From an uncultured Thermoanaerobaculia bacterium (GTDB taxonomy: Bacteria > Acidobacteriota > Thermoanaerobaculia > Multivoradales > Multivoraceae): a DNA stretch of 64,000 nt. The notes below the pieces were generated by a model. It did no database searches, was not told the origin of the DNA, and saw nothing but the letters and a program-made list of their open reading frames with translations. Both the position numbers and the translations under genes were made by a program. Numbering within the stretch: position 1 is the first letter of the stretch; every line of letters begins with the position of its first letter. The stretch is taken from assembly GCA_951812325.1 (NCBI GenBank), contig OX638294.1, positions 3,134,859 through 3,198,858 of the forward strand. Direction: 5' to 3'. This document shows, one piece after another, positions 26,136 to 34,684 of the stretch.

Positions 26136-27242
26136 TCGCTTCTGACGCGAACCGCTCGCTGACCGAACTCAGGTCCCGCCTGGGCGACCTGCGGAGGTAT
26201 CTTTGACCCGGCAGAGGTTCGGGAACAGCTCGCCGCGCTCGACCATGAGATGGAGCAGCCCGGATTCTGGGATGATCCCGGACAGAGCGCACCCCTGCTG
26301 CGGCGCCGCCGGACCCTGGAACGCCGGCAGGCGACGGTCGACCGGCTGAACGCGGACAGCGGCGAGATCGAGGCGTGGCTTGAACTGCTGGCCGAGAGTG
26401 CGGAGGCGGTCGAGGGCGAGCAGGAACTCGGCGACTTCATCGAACGGGTGGAACGGGAGACGGAGGCGCTCGACCTGGAGTTGAAGCTCTCGGGCGAGGA
26501 CGACGAGCGAAGCGCCCTGCTCGCCATCCACCCCGGCGAGGGGGGCACGGACTCGCAGGACTGGGCCGAGATCCTGCTGCGCATGTATCTCCGCTGGGCG
26601 GAACAGAACGGCTTCGACGTGACGCTGCTCGAGCGGCTCGACGGCGACGAGGCGGGGCTCAAGAGCGCCACGGTAGCCGTGCGCGGCGACTACGCATTCG
26701 GCCGCCTGCGGGGTGAGAGCGGCGTTCACCGGCTGGTCCGGATCTCGCCGTTCGACGCCGCCAGGAGACGCCACACCTCCTTCGCCTCGGTCTACGCCTA
26801 TCCCGAGGTCGACGACGACATCGACATCGAGGTCGAGGACAAGGACATCCGGATCGACACGTTCCGGTCCTCCGGCGCCGGCGGCCAGCACGTCAACGTG
26901 ACGGATTCGGCGGTGCGCATCACGCATTATCCGTCCGGGATCGTGGTCAGTTGCCAGAACGAACGCAGCCAGATCAAGAATCGGGGGATGGCGATGAAGA
27001 TCCTCAAGGCGCGCCTCTACGACCGGGAAGTGCAGAAGCGTCGCGAGGAACAGGCCGAGCGCGAGGGCCAGAAGATGGGGATCGGCTTCGGATCCCAGAT
27101 CCGGAGCTACGTGCTGCACCCGTATCGCATGGTCAAGGATCACCGCACGAAACTCGAGGTCTCCGCGGTGGACCGCGTCCTCGACGGCGCAATCGACCCG
27201 TTCATCGACGCCTGGCTCGGCCAGCAGCTCGAGTCCGGGTAG
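26132..27242 (+). CDS. prfB: peptide chain release factor 2 (programmed +1 frameshift)
   Basis: RF2 recognises UGA and UAA. ATG 26132 opens 24 codons that end at an in-frame TGA (26204-26206); a +1 slip at CTT TGA continues into the 345-codon main frame, giving 369 residues, the usual RF2 size. The main frame has RISPFDAARRRHTSF with the SPF specificity tripeptide, and FRSSGAGGQHVNVTDSAVR with the catalytic GGQ. The first ATG overlaps the lnt stop by 4 bp. Low RF2 would favour the frameshift, the known autoregulation. Confidence 0.96.
26191..26207 (+). promoter_or_regulatory. RF2 programmed frameshift site
   Basis: GCGGAGGTATCTTTGAC contains an internal Shine-Dalgarno-like GGAGG three bases before the slippery CTT codon and the TGA stop followed by C. 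This is the arrangement conserved in most bacterial prfB genes. Confidence 0.93.
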
Positions 27243-27254
27243 CAGGCGGGGGCG

Positions 27255-28889
27255 GTGGACGCGGTGACCCGGCCGGCGGTCGACTACGTTTCGCCGCTGC
27301 CGCCGGTGCGATCAGGCATCGCCGACTACAGCGTCGACCTGCTGGAGGAACTCGCGCCGCTCTGCGACCTGCGCGTCGTGCGCCTGCCCGGCCAGGAGGT
27401 CGCGTCCGAGGTTCGGCGTCGCTACGAGGTCGTCGAGCGGGAAGCACTCGACCCGGCCCGCCGCCTTCCCTTCTACCAACTGGGCAACAACGTGTACCAC
27501 CAGGGTGTGCGCCGCTTCGCCCTCGAAACACCGGGAGTTGCCACGGTGCACGACCTGCGCCTCCATCACCTTCTGGTCGAGGCCACGCTCGCCAGCGGCG
27601 ATCTGGACGCCTACGTTGCCGCGCTCGACCGCGAACACGGCTGGGAAGGAGCGGCAGCGGCGATAGCCACCCGCTGGGGCGCCCATGGCCGGGCGCGGTT
27701 GTTCGAGATGCCGGCACACGGATCGCTGCTGCTTCGCCAGCGCGGCCTGCTCGTTCACAGCGACTGGGGCCGCCGATTTCTGCAGGAGGAGCTTTCGGAC
27801 CGGGCGCCCGGACACTCCCTGCCGGAGATTCGGCGCGTGCCGATGCCGATGCCGGCGCCCGATCGGCCCAGCCGGCAGGATGCCGCGGCCTGGCGGCGCC
27901 GGTTGGGCGTCGCACCCGGAGCTGTTCTGCTCGGTTCCTTCGGCTTTCAGACGCCGATCAAGCGAACGGATGTGCTGTTGCGGGTGCTGGCGGAACCCGG
28001 CATGGAGGAGGTGGTCGCGGTGGTGGCCGGGGAAGCGGCTGCGGAGCTCGGTCTGGCGACGTTGAGCCGCGACCTGGGAGTCCGGGACAGGGTCGTCGTG
28101 ACCGGTTTCCTCGACGAAGCCTCCTTCCCGGTCGCCATCGCGGCATGCGATCTGTGCCTCAATCTGCGCTATCCGAGCGCGGGTGAGACCTCCGCGTCGC
28201 TGCTGCGCATCCTGGCACTGGGGCGACCGGCGGTGGTCTCGAACTACGGCCAGTTCTCCGAACTGCCGGATGACGTGGTGGTCAAGGCGCCGTTGGGTGA
28301 CGACCCGAAAGAGGAGTCGTCGGCGCTCGCCGGTCTGCTGCGCCGACTCCTGGCCGCGCCCGACCGGCTCCGGTCGATGGGTTGCGCGGCCCGCTCCTTC
28401 ATCGAGCGTGAGCACTCCCCTCCGGAGTCGGCTCGCGCGGTTGCCGAGGCTCTCGTGGACTGGTCCCGGATGCCGGAGAAGGCGCGGCCGGTCCCTCCTC
28501 CGCCGTGTCCTCCGCCTCCCACTTCGTTGACCTGGGGGTGGCTGCCCGGACGGATCGAAGTCGAAGGCGGGGAACGACCCTGGGCGGATGGTGAGCGGCG
28601 CGCGCTGGAGATCGTGGTGACCAACACCGGCTTCGCCACCTGGCTCGCGGGCCGCCACGCCGATGGCGGCGTCGTGCTCGAACCCCAGCTCTGGAGGGGT
28701 GACCGCGACCTGTTCCAGGGCAGACCCTGGATCCCGTTGCCCCGCGATCTCGAGCCCGGAGAGGCGTGCCGGATCGGGCTGCAGCTCCGCAGGCCGATCG
28801 GACCGGCACGGCTCCGGCTCGAGCCCCACCTGTTCGGCGGCGGTTCCATGACCCTTTGCGGGGCGCCGGCCTTCGACCTGGACCTGTGA
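27255..28889 (+). CDS. GT4-type glycosyltransferase with C-terminal extension
   Basis: A 544-residue protein beginning at GTG 27255. Residues 1-405 form a GT-B glycosyltransferase: N-terminal VDYVSPLPPVRSGIADYSVD and VATVHDLRLHHLLVEATLA, then donor-domain GAVLLGSFGFQTPIKRTDVL, VVVTGFLDEASFPVAIAACD and the GT4 Glu in YPSAGETSASLLRILALGRP. A Pro-rich hinge (PVPPPPCPPPPTS) leads to a beta-rich domain of about 115 residues (LEIVVTNTGFATWLAG) resembling an Ig-like surface domain. The sugar substrate is unknown. The stop overlaps the next start by 4 bp. Confidence 0.85.
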   Translation: MDAVTRPAVDYVSPLPPVRSGIADYSVDLLEELAPLCDLRVVRLPGQEVASEVRRRYEVVEREALDPARRLPFYQLGNNVYHQGVRRFALETPGVATVHDLRLHHLLVEATLASGDLDAYVAALDREHGWEGAAAAIATRWGAHGRARLFEMPAHGSLLLRQRGLLVHSDWGRRFLQEELSDRAPGHSLPEIRRVPMPMPAPDRPSRQDAAAWRRRLGVAPGAVLLGSFGFQTPIKRTDVLLRVLAEPGMEEVVAVVAGEAAAELGLATLSRDLGVRDRVVVTGFLDEASFPVAIAACDLCLNLRYPSAGETSASLLRILALGRPAVVSNYGQFSELPDDVVVKAPLGDDPKEESSALAGLLRRLLAAPDRLRSMGCAARSFIEREHSPPESARAVAEALVDWSRMPEKARPVPPPPCPPPPTSLTWGWLPGRIEVEGGERPWADGERRALEIVVTNTGFATWLAGRHADGGVVLEPQLWRGDRDLFQGRPWIPLPRDLEPGEACRIGLQLRRPIGPARLRLEPHLFGGGSMTLCGAPAFDLDL

Positions 28890-30727
28890 GCCGTCCGGGA
28901 CCGGCGCGACGGTGGTCCTGGTTGCTGCTGGCCGGGCTGCTGGCGGCGCTTCTCTCGTTCGCCCTGCTGACCGATGCGGGCACACCGGGGGAGCGCGAGA
29001 TCACCCACCTGATGGCCGCCGCCAGTCTCGCCTGGGACGGCGATCTGTCATACGGCCGCGAGGACTACGACCGCTACGTTGACACCTGGGAGCGGGAACC
29101 GGCGGCAGTCGCGCTCGTGACGAGAGCCGGTAGCTCGAAGGTCGGTTTCGGCAGACCCTCGGTCTTCGCGGTCGTCGCCGCGCCCTTTGTTCGCGTCTCG
29201 CCCCGGCGGGGTCCCGCCGTCCTGAACTGGTTGCTGCTGGCGCTTGCCGCGACTGCCTCCGCGCTGGTGCTGGAGCGCGCGGTCGGCCCGTGGGCGCCGG
29301 CCTGGATCGCGCTTTGCGTTGGCGGTACGACGGCGTTCACGCTATTGCCCCTGCCGTCGCCGGAGATGGTTCGCCTCGCGGCTTCGGCCGTGGCGTGGGC
29401 GTTGGTCGTGCAGATCTTGCCCGCGGCCTGGCGTACCGCTCAGCGTGCGGCCGGATCGCCGAGCCCGGTCGAGACGAACGGTCGGACCGCGCTGCGCTGG
29501 TCGCTGGTCGGAAGTCTGCTCACGCTGGCCGTTGTGGCTTCCGTCGACGGATTCAGTCTGCTGCCGGGTCTTGGGGCGGCGGTCTGGTTGGCGCTGCGCC
29601 AGCCGCGCCGCCGGCTCGCGGCGGGTGGCCTGCTGGTGGCCGCACTCGTGACCGCCGCCGCTTTCCTGGGCGTTGCGGCAGCGGCTCGCGGCGGAACGGG
29701 TCCGGCGGAGCGCGGGGTGTTCGATCGGGCGACGGGCTTTCCGGCGGTGGACTTCGAGGTTGAGGAGTGGAGCCGCAGCGCCGGACCGAGTGCCCCGCCC
29801 CGCTCGGCTCATTTCACCGGCGCGGCGCCCGGGCGTCCCCGGTTCGACGCGCGGGCCTCCGAAGGTCTCCGTTTGCGGACGGGCCTGTACGCGCTCCTCG
29901 GCCGCACAGTCGGTTTCCTTCCCTACGGCGTACCGCTGGTGTTTGCCGCACTTTGGGTGTTGCCGGCAGGCGGTTGGCGGCGGGTGCTGCTGGTCGCGGC
30001 GGTCGGCTCGGTCGGCGTCCGCGTCTTCCTGTTTCCGTTCGACCTGGGCGACGAGCGGGCGGCTCTCGGGCCGGGCGGCATCGCCGCCCTGCTGCCCATG
30101 TTCTGGTTTCTGACTGCCAGGCTCAGCCTGGCGAGAGTCCTCGCGGTCGCCGTGCCGGCAGCGCTCGTTCTCTACCCGGTCTGGCTGCGGCCCGGCGCGG
30201 TGCTGGGGCCGGGGACGCCCCCGGCCGGCGTTCTCAGCCGTCTTCTGCCCGGGGAGACGACCCAGCGACTGGGGCCCGCCGGGCCGGACCTCTTCGTCGG
30301 TGCGTTCTGGTTGCGCCCGGTCGCCGGCCGGATCACTCCGTTCGGGGAGGAGAGCATCCTGGTCGAAGCGACTAATGGCGGGTCGGAAGATGCGCGTCAC
30401 GACGGCTGGGTGGAGTTCCTGGTCGCCCGCGAGAACGGCGCCGGTGACTGGGGGCCTGGGGCCGGATCTCTCTCGGCCGCCGGTCTTCAGGTGGTTCTCG
30501 AGAGGAGCACCCGCCTTGAGGTCCTGGGCGCCGAGCTCCAGGAACGGCGGACCCTGCCGTCCGGGCGGACCGCGGTCGATCTACGGCTGGCCGCTCCGGT
30601 GGCTCGCCATCGCCTGTGGTGGTCGAGGGAAGCGGTCGCGGTGCATCGGCTGCGGTTGCGTGTGGGTGGCCCCGACGACGCTCCCGACTCGGTGCATCGC
30701 CTGGAGCTTCGTTCGCAACGGGAGTAG
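28886..30727 (+). CDS. polytopic membrane protein of unknown function
   Basis: GTG 28886 overlaps the stop of the glycosyltransferase gene. The 613-residue product has a first helix (SWLLLAGLLAALLSFALL), a long loop with DGDLSYGREDYDRYVDTWE, then about eight to ten more hydrophobic helices up to residue 430, followed by a soluble beta-rich C-terminal domain of about 160 residues. The layout resembles membrane glycosyltransferases of the GT-C type, with an early acidic loop, but I recognise no diagnostic motif. Coupling to the GT gene suggests a shared glycoconjugate pathway. Confidence 0.7.
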   Translation: MSRPGPARRWSWLLLAGLLAALLSFALLTDAGTPGEREITHLMAAASLAWDGDLSYGREDYDRYVDTWEREPAAVALVTRAGSSKVGFGRPSVFAVVAAPFVRVSPRRGPAVLNWLLLALAATASALVLERAVGPWAPAWIALCVGGTTAFTLLPLPSPEMVRLAASAVAWALVVQILPAAWRTAQRAAGSPSPVETNGRTALRWSLVGSLLTLAVVASVDGFSLLPGLGAAVWLALRQPRRRLAAGGLLVAALVTAAAFLGVAAAARGGTGPAERGVFDRATGFPAVDFEVEEWSRSAGPSAPPRSAHFTGAAPGRPRFDARASEGLRLRTGLYALLGRTVGFLPYGVPLVFAALWVLPAGGWRRVLLVAAVGSVGVRVFLFPFDLGDERAALGPGGIAALLPMFWFLTARLSLARVLAVAVPAALVLYPVWLRPGAVLGPGTPPAGVLSRLLPGETTQRLGPAGPDLFVGAFWLRPVAGRITPFGEESILVEATNGGSEDARHDGWVEFLVARENGAGDWGPGAGSLSAAGLQVVLERSTRLEVLGAELQERRTLPSGRTAVDLRLAAPVARHRLWWSREAVAVHRLRLRVGGPDDAPDSVHRLELRSQRE

Positions 30728-30780
30728 CGAACCCGTCCGGCGACTTCTGCCACGGGCTGCCGGGGATAGTGTCGGCGCCA

Positions 30781-31356
30781 GTGAGCTGGATTCTCGAAAT
30801 GCGGGGCGTGCTGGAGCAGTCGAAGCGATTGCCGGACGCGGGAGAAAGCGGCACGAAGGTCGCGCTGGTGCTGCCGCTCTACGTGGAGGCTGCCGAACTC
30901 TGGACCCTGTTGCGGGAAGAGCCGGACGACTCGCCGCCGTTGAGCTTCCCCGCCATCCCGTTCGAGGGCGATGACCCCTGGCCGTCCGTGGCGCGGCTCG
31001 TCAATGCGGGTCTCGGCGTCGAGCCGTCGCGCGTTCTCCGTCTGGGCGAACTGGACGAGGTGGGCGGGCCCGGAGGTTTCCGTCTTCGAGCCTGTGTCGT
31101 CGCCGTACCCTCTCCCGAGGAGGATGGCAGCAACGTCGAGGCGCCGCCCGTCCGGCTGCCGCTGTCGGCTCTCAAGCGTCCCCGGCTGATCGAGGAGAGG
31201 ACCTTCGAGATCGAGGGGCAGTCCGTGCCGTTTGCCGTGTACCACGTCGGGCGCCACCGGCTCTGGGGGCCTCCGCTCGACGTGCTGTTGCGGTTGATCG
31301 AACGGTTGGAACGGCCGGAATCGGGTCCTGGACTGCCGGTCGGCAGCCTGAACTGA
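30781..31356 (+). CDS. NUDIX-fold protein lacking the Nudix box
   Basis: The 191-residue product aligns in outline with CoA-pyrophosphatase-type NUDIX hydrolases: KVALVLPLYVEAAELWTLLR where those have an AAVLVPLY strand, VLRLGELDEVGGPGGFRLRA where they have GELDDxxTxxGFxVxP, and VPFAVYHVGRHRLWGPPLDV before the last helix. The catalytic GxxxxxExxxxAxxREExxEE box is replaced by FEGDDPWPSVARLVNAGLGV, so metal binding and hydrolysis are unlikely. GTG 30781 is a tentative start, 53 bp after the membrane protein gene. Confidence 0.6.
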   Translation: MSWILEMRGVLEQSKRLPDAGESGTKVALVLPLYVEAAELWTLLREEPDDSPPLSFPAIPFEGDDPWPSVARLVNAGLGVEPSRVLRLGELDEVGGPGGFRLRACVVAVPSPEEDGSNVEAPPVRLPLSALKRPRLIEERTFEIEGQSVPFAVYHVGRHRLWGPPLDVLLRLIERLERPESGPGLPVGSLN

Positions 31357-31436
31357 CCCGTTGCGCGGGGCGGCGCCCACGGCGCTACAATCCCGCCTTG
31401 GCGCGGCAGAGGTCCGCAAGGCCGGCGCTTCGCGCC

Positions 31437-31531
31437 GAATGCCGGTCAGAACCCGGGTGGCGCGATCCGCGCCACCCGTGAACCAGTCGGTGCGCCCGTC
31501 ATCGGACGGACGGCTGGCAGCCCGGCGCACC
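31437..31531 (-). repeat. palindromic intergenic repeat, copy B (reverse orientation)
   Basis: Read on the - strand this 95-bp copy matches 59002-59094 closely, from GGTGCGCCGG through TGACGGGCGCAC to CGGGTTCTGACCGGCATTC. It contains two hairpins: CGTCCG/CGGGCG with an ATGA loop (one G-U), and GGGTGGCGC/GCGCCACCC. It lies between the NUDIX-like gene and the aldolase gene. Confidence 0.75.
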
Positions 31532-31600
31532 CGGTTTCGACCGCGCCAGCTTCGAGACTGAACCAACGACATCTTCTCAGAGGAGCGAGTAGAACCACTC

Positions 31601-32662
31601 ATGGCCGATATCGCGCGCATCGAACAACTTCTGGGCGCCGAGGCGGAGAGCCTCCTGGGACACGTCTGCGCCGGGATTCCGAAGGAACTGTTGACAGTGC
31701 CTGGACCGGACACCGTGGACCGGGCCTTCGGTCCCTCGGACCGCAACAACCGGACCCTCGGCAACCTGGAACGCCTGCTCGGGCACGGGCGTCTCGGCGG
31801 CACGGGCTACGTGTCGATCCTGCCGGTGGACCAGGGCATCGAGCATTCGGGAGCGGCATCCTTCGCGCCGAATCCGATCTACTTCGATCCGGAGAACATC
31901 ATCCGGCTGGCGATCGAGGGCGGCTGCAATGGCGTCGCGTCGACCCTTGGCGTGTTGGGGAGCATCGGCCGGCGTTATGCGCACAGGATTCCGTTCATCG
32001 TCAAGATCAACCACAACGAGAGCCTGACCCACCCCCACACCTACCACCAGGTCCTGTTCTCCCGGGTCGAGCAGGCCTGGGACCTCGGAGCGACCGCGGT
32101 CGGGGCCACGGTGTACTTCGGCGCCGACGTGTGCCGCGAGGAACTCGTGGAGATCGCCGAGTGCTTCCAGCAGGCGCACGAGCTGGGCATGGCGTGCATC
32201 CTCTGGTGCTACCTCCGCAACAGCGCGTTCGTGAAGAACGGGGTCGACTACCACGACTCGGCCGACCTGACCGGGCAGGCGAACCACCTCGGCGTGACGA
32301 TCGAGGCGGACATCGTCAAGCAGAAGCAGGCGACGAAGAACGGCGGCTTCCGGGCGATCGGTTTCGGCAAGACCCACGACCGTGTGTACGACGACCTGGT
32401 GACCGACCATCCGGTGGACCTCGTCCGCTGGCAGGTCGCGAACTGCTACATGGGCCGGATCGGCCTGATCAACTCAGGCGGTTCCTCGGGCGGCGCCGGC
32501 GACCTCGAAGCGGCGGTGCGCACCGCGGTGATCAACCGCCGCGCCGGCGGCCAGGGTCTGATTTCGGGCCGCAAGGCCTTCCAGCGGCCGATGGCCGAAG
32601 GCGTGGAGCTCCTGAACCACATTCAGGACGTCTACCTCTGCGACGACCTCACGATCGCGTAG
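31601..32662 (+). CDS. fbaB: class I fructose-bisphosphate aldolase (FbaB type)
   Basis: The enzyme interconverts fructose-1,6-bisphosphate with glyceraldehyde-3-phosphate and dihydroxyacetone phosphate through a Schiff base. The 353-residue protein is of the archaeal/DhnA class: [60 protein letters not shown] and the Schiff-base Lys region [13 protein letters not shown]. The C-terminal [20 protein letters not shown] binds the phosphate. ATG 31601 gives the family length. Its last 14 bp overlap the converging patatin gene. Confidence 0.95.
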   Translation: MADIARIEQLLGAEAESLLGHVCAGIPKELLTVPGPDTVDRAFGPSDRNNRTLGNLERLLGHGRLGGTGYVSILPVDQGIEHSGAASFAPNPIYFDPENIIRLAIEGGCNGVASTLGVLGSIGRRYAHRIPFIVKINHNESLTHPHTYHQVLFSRVEQAWDLGATAVGATVYFGADVCREELVEIAECFQQAHELGMACILWCYLRNSAFVKNGVDYHDSADLTGQANHLGVTIEADIVKQKQATKNGGFRAIGFGKTHDRVYDDLVTDHPVDLVRWQVANCYMGRIGLINSGGSSGGAGDLEAAVRTAVINRRAGGQGLISGRKAFQRPMAEGVELLNHIQDVYLCDDLTIA

Positions 32663-33857
32663 GCCGGCCGGAGTCGGCGCCGATGAGCGCCGCGATGTCC
32701 GCGTGCCGCGCCTCCGCATCCCGCTCTCCCACCTCGATCATCGCGCGGATGTAGTCGGGCTGGAACATCAGCAGGCTGAGCAGGTCCGGGCTCCTCGTGT
32801 CGCGGGTGCCCAGGCCCCGGGTCATGAAGCGGAACGCCTTCGGCAGCCGGGGTTCGAACCGGGTCGCGAGCCGGCCGAGGTCTTCGGAGGGCCGCAGCAG
32901 GACCAGGTCGACCAGCCGGAACGAGCCGCGGTCCGCCTCCGGCATCCGTGCCAGCAGGCCGTTCACCAGCTCCAGCCGGTTCGCGTCCTGGTCGAGTTGA
33001 TCCAGGAACACGGCGTTCAGCAGCACGCCCGCGAACTGTGCCGGCGGCGGGTAGACGGGATCTGCCGATGTGAGGTGCGTCGGCTCGTGGCGGGTGGAGA
33101 CGGCGATCAGCCGATCGCAGCCCAGGTGCAGTGCCGGCGAAAGCGGCGAAGTCAGACGGACGCCGCCGTCACCGTGCCAGGCGCGGCCGATACGGACCGC
33201 GGGGAAGATCAGGGGCAGGGAAGCGGAGGCCAGTACGTGGTCGAGGGTGAGGAGCGCCCGCTCGGAGCGTCGCTTGGGGCGCTCCCAGGTCTTGATGTCC
33301 CGTCCCTGCACCCAGGTCACGGTGTGTCCTGTCGACCATTCGACCGTGGTCACGGCGACCGCGTCAAGCCGGCCGCGATCGAGGTTCTTCGCGATTCCCG
33401 GCACCACGCGGCCGTTCCCGGGCCCCACGTCCAGGACGTTCCCCAGATGAGCCATCAGCGGCGAGGTGTCGACCAGGCTGCGGATTCGCGGCCGGAAACG
33501 CGCGCCGCCGGAGATCAGGTTCACGGCCCAGCGCCCGGCCATCTGGCCCAATGACCAGCCGTCATCGCGGAACACGTGATCGGGAGTCAGGTCGAGCCAG
33601 ACCCGGCTCAGGTCCGCCGTCGCTTCTGCGGCGCTGCCGGGATGCGAGGCGAGGAACGAGGCGTTGATCGCGCCGGCCGAAACGCCGGTCAGAACGTCGA
33701 AGTGGAATTCGGGCAGCCGCGCCGCCAAGTGGCGGACCAGCCCGACCTGGTAGGCCGCCCGCGCCCCGCCGCCGGTGAGCACCAGGCCGATTCGTGGCCG
33801 TTCGCGCGGTTCGCCGGCCTCCTTGGCGTGGCCATCCGGCGGTTGCTCAGTCGCCAT
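32649..33857 (-). CDS. patatin-like phospholipase
   Basis: A 402-residue protein with a patatin Ser-Asp dyad hydrolase domain. The oxyanion loop is [19 protein letters not shown] at about residues 25-43, the nucleophile elbow is [13 protein letters not shown], and the catalytic Asp is in the [19 protein letters not shown] motif. No signal peptide is evident, so it probably acts on membrane lipids from the cytoplasm. The C-terminal 120 residues are helical and specific to this bacterial subgroup. It converges with fbaB. Confidence 0.92.
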   Translation of the reverse strand: MATEQPPDGHAKEAGEPRERPRIGLVLTGGGARAAYQVGLVRHLAARLPEFHFDVLTGVSAGAINASFLASHPGSAAEATADLSRVWLDLTPDHVFRDDGWSLGQMAGRWAVNLISGGARFRPRIRSLVDTSPLMAHLGNVLDVGPGNGRVVPGIAKNLDRGRLDAVAVTTVEWSTGHTVTWVQGRDIKTWERPKRRSERALLTLDHVLASASLPLIFPAVRIGRAWHGDGGVRLTSPLSPALHLGCDRLIAVSTRHEPTHLTSADPVYPPPAQFAGVLLNAVFLDQLDQDANRLELVNGLLARMPEADRGSFRLVDLVLLRPSEDLGRLATRFEPRLPKAFRFMTRGLGTRDTRSPDLLSLLMFQPDYIRAMIEVGERDAEARHADIAALIGADSGRPTRS

Positions 33858-33903
33858 CTGCGCGTCCTGGCCTCCTGGGTGCTCGCTTCTCGGCCATGGG
33901 GGT

Positions 33904-34293
33904 TCAGATCAGTTCAATGCGGCCTTCAAGCCCCGGAGCACCGGCGAGCCTCCGATCCGCCGTGAGCAGGATAGTGGAGAGGGCTTCAGCCAGGGCGACG
34001 TAGACCGCGTCGTACGCCGAGACGTTGTGCCGGAGTTCCCATATCCGGTCGAGGAACCGGTGGTGCCCGTACCGTTCTGCCTGGAGGTGGCGCCAGTGGC
34101 GCAGCGCCCGGGCGCCCCGCTCGGCGTCTAGAACTCCTCGGCGGGCATAGCTTCGCAGCGCCTGCGCGATCTCCAGGTCGACGAGGTGAGGGACGTGAAT
34201 CTCGACCGACTCCGCCGCCAGCCTCGAGCTCAGGCGGCGGCCGCGCTCGGTGTCCAGCAACAGTTCGACGGCCGCAGACGCGTCGATCACCAC
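33904..34293 (-). CDS. PIN-domain ribonuclease toxin (VapC type)
   Basis: A 129-residue PIN domain with the four acidic metal ligands in place: Asp4 (MVIDASA), Glu41 (DLEIAQAL), Asp95 (SAYDAVYVALAEAL) and Asp113 (TADRRLA). Such toxins cleave specific RNAs, often tRNA or 23S rRNA loops. It overlaps the upstream antitoxin by 7 bp, the normal order for VapBC/FitAB modules. The gene pair lies between two longer - strand genes and looks complete. Confidence 0.92.
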   Translation of the reverse strand: MVIDASAAVELLLDTERGRRLSSRLAAESVEIHVPHLVDLEIAQALRSYARRGVLDAERGARALRHWRHLQAERYGHHRFLDRIWELRHNVSAYDAVYVALAEALSTILLTADRRLAGAPGLEGRIELI

Positions 34294-34532
34294 CCGCGGG
34301 AGTCTCGCGCCTCCCTCACGACCTCGGCAGGCGCTTCATCAAGCGTCACCGGCGGCAGGCTGCGAATCGCGTCCAGCACGTCCTGGCGGCTCGGTCGGCG
34401 CACGATCCGCTCGATCTCGCGCAGCACGAAGTGGGACATGGACACTCCTTCCAGCGCGGCCCGGCTCTTCAGAAGGCGGTGGGTCTCCTCCGGGACGTTC
34501 CGGATCTGGAGCATCTTGGGCATGCGTGGCAT
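34287..34532 (-). CDS. FitA-type ribbon-helix-helix antitoxin
   Basis: An 81-residue protein whose N-terminus (MLQIRNVPEETHRLLKSRAA) and GVSMSHFVLREIERI form a ribbon-helix-helix DNA-binding fold of the FitA/VapB kind. The C-terminal tail (LDAIRSLPPVTLDEAPAEVV) would thread into the PIN toxin. Three in-frame ATGs (34532, 34523, 34514) are possible starts; none has a clear Shine-Dalgarno. Autorepression of the module is expected from the family. Confidence 0.88.
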   Translation of the reverse strand: MPRMPKMLQIRNVPEETHRLLKSRAALEGVSMSHFVLREIERIVRRPSRQDVLDAIRSLPPVTLDEAPAEVVREARDSRGW

Positions 34533-34684
34533 GCTAGTTTCATGCGTGGAACATGTCAATATTGCGCTAGGGCACGCCGAGGGCACGCCGACACCACGGG
34601 ACGCCAGCGTGCTCCGGAACGGGCTAGAGATCTGGCGATTCTCGCGATGTGACTTGCGGATACAGGCCCCATGGCTATCTACAG

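Noticed and set aside
33904..34532. PIN/RHH pair as part of a larger defence island
   Set aside because: No nuclease, helicase, methylase or other defence genes surround it; it is an ordinary toxin-antitoxin pair.
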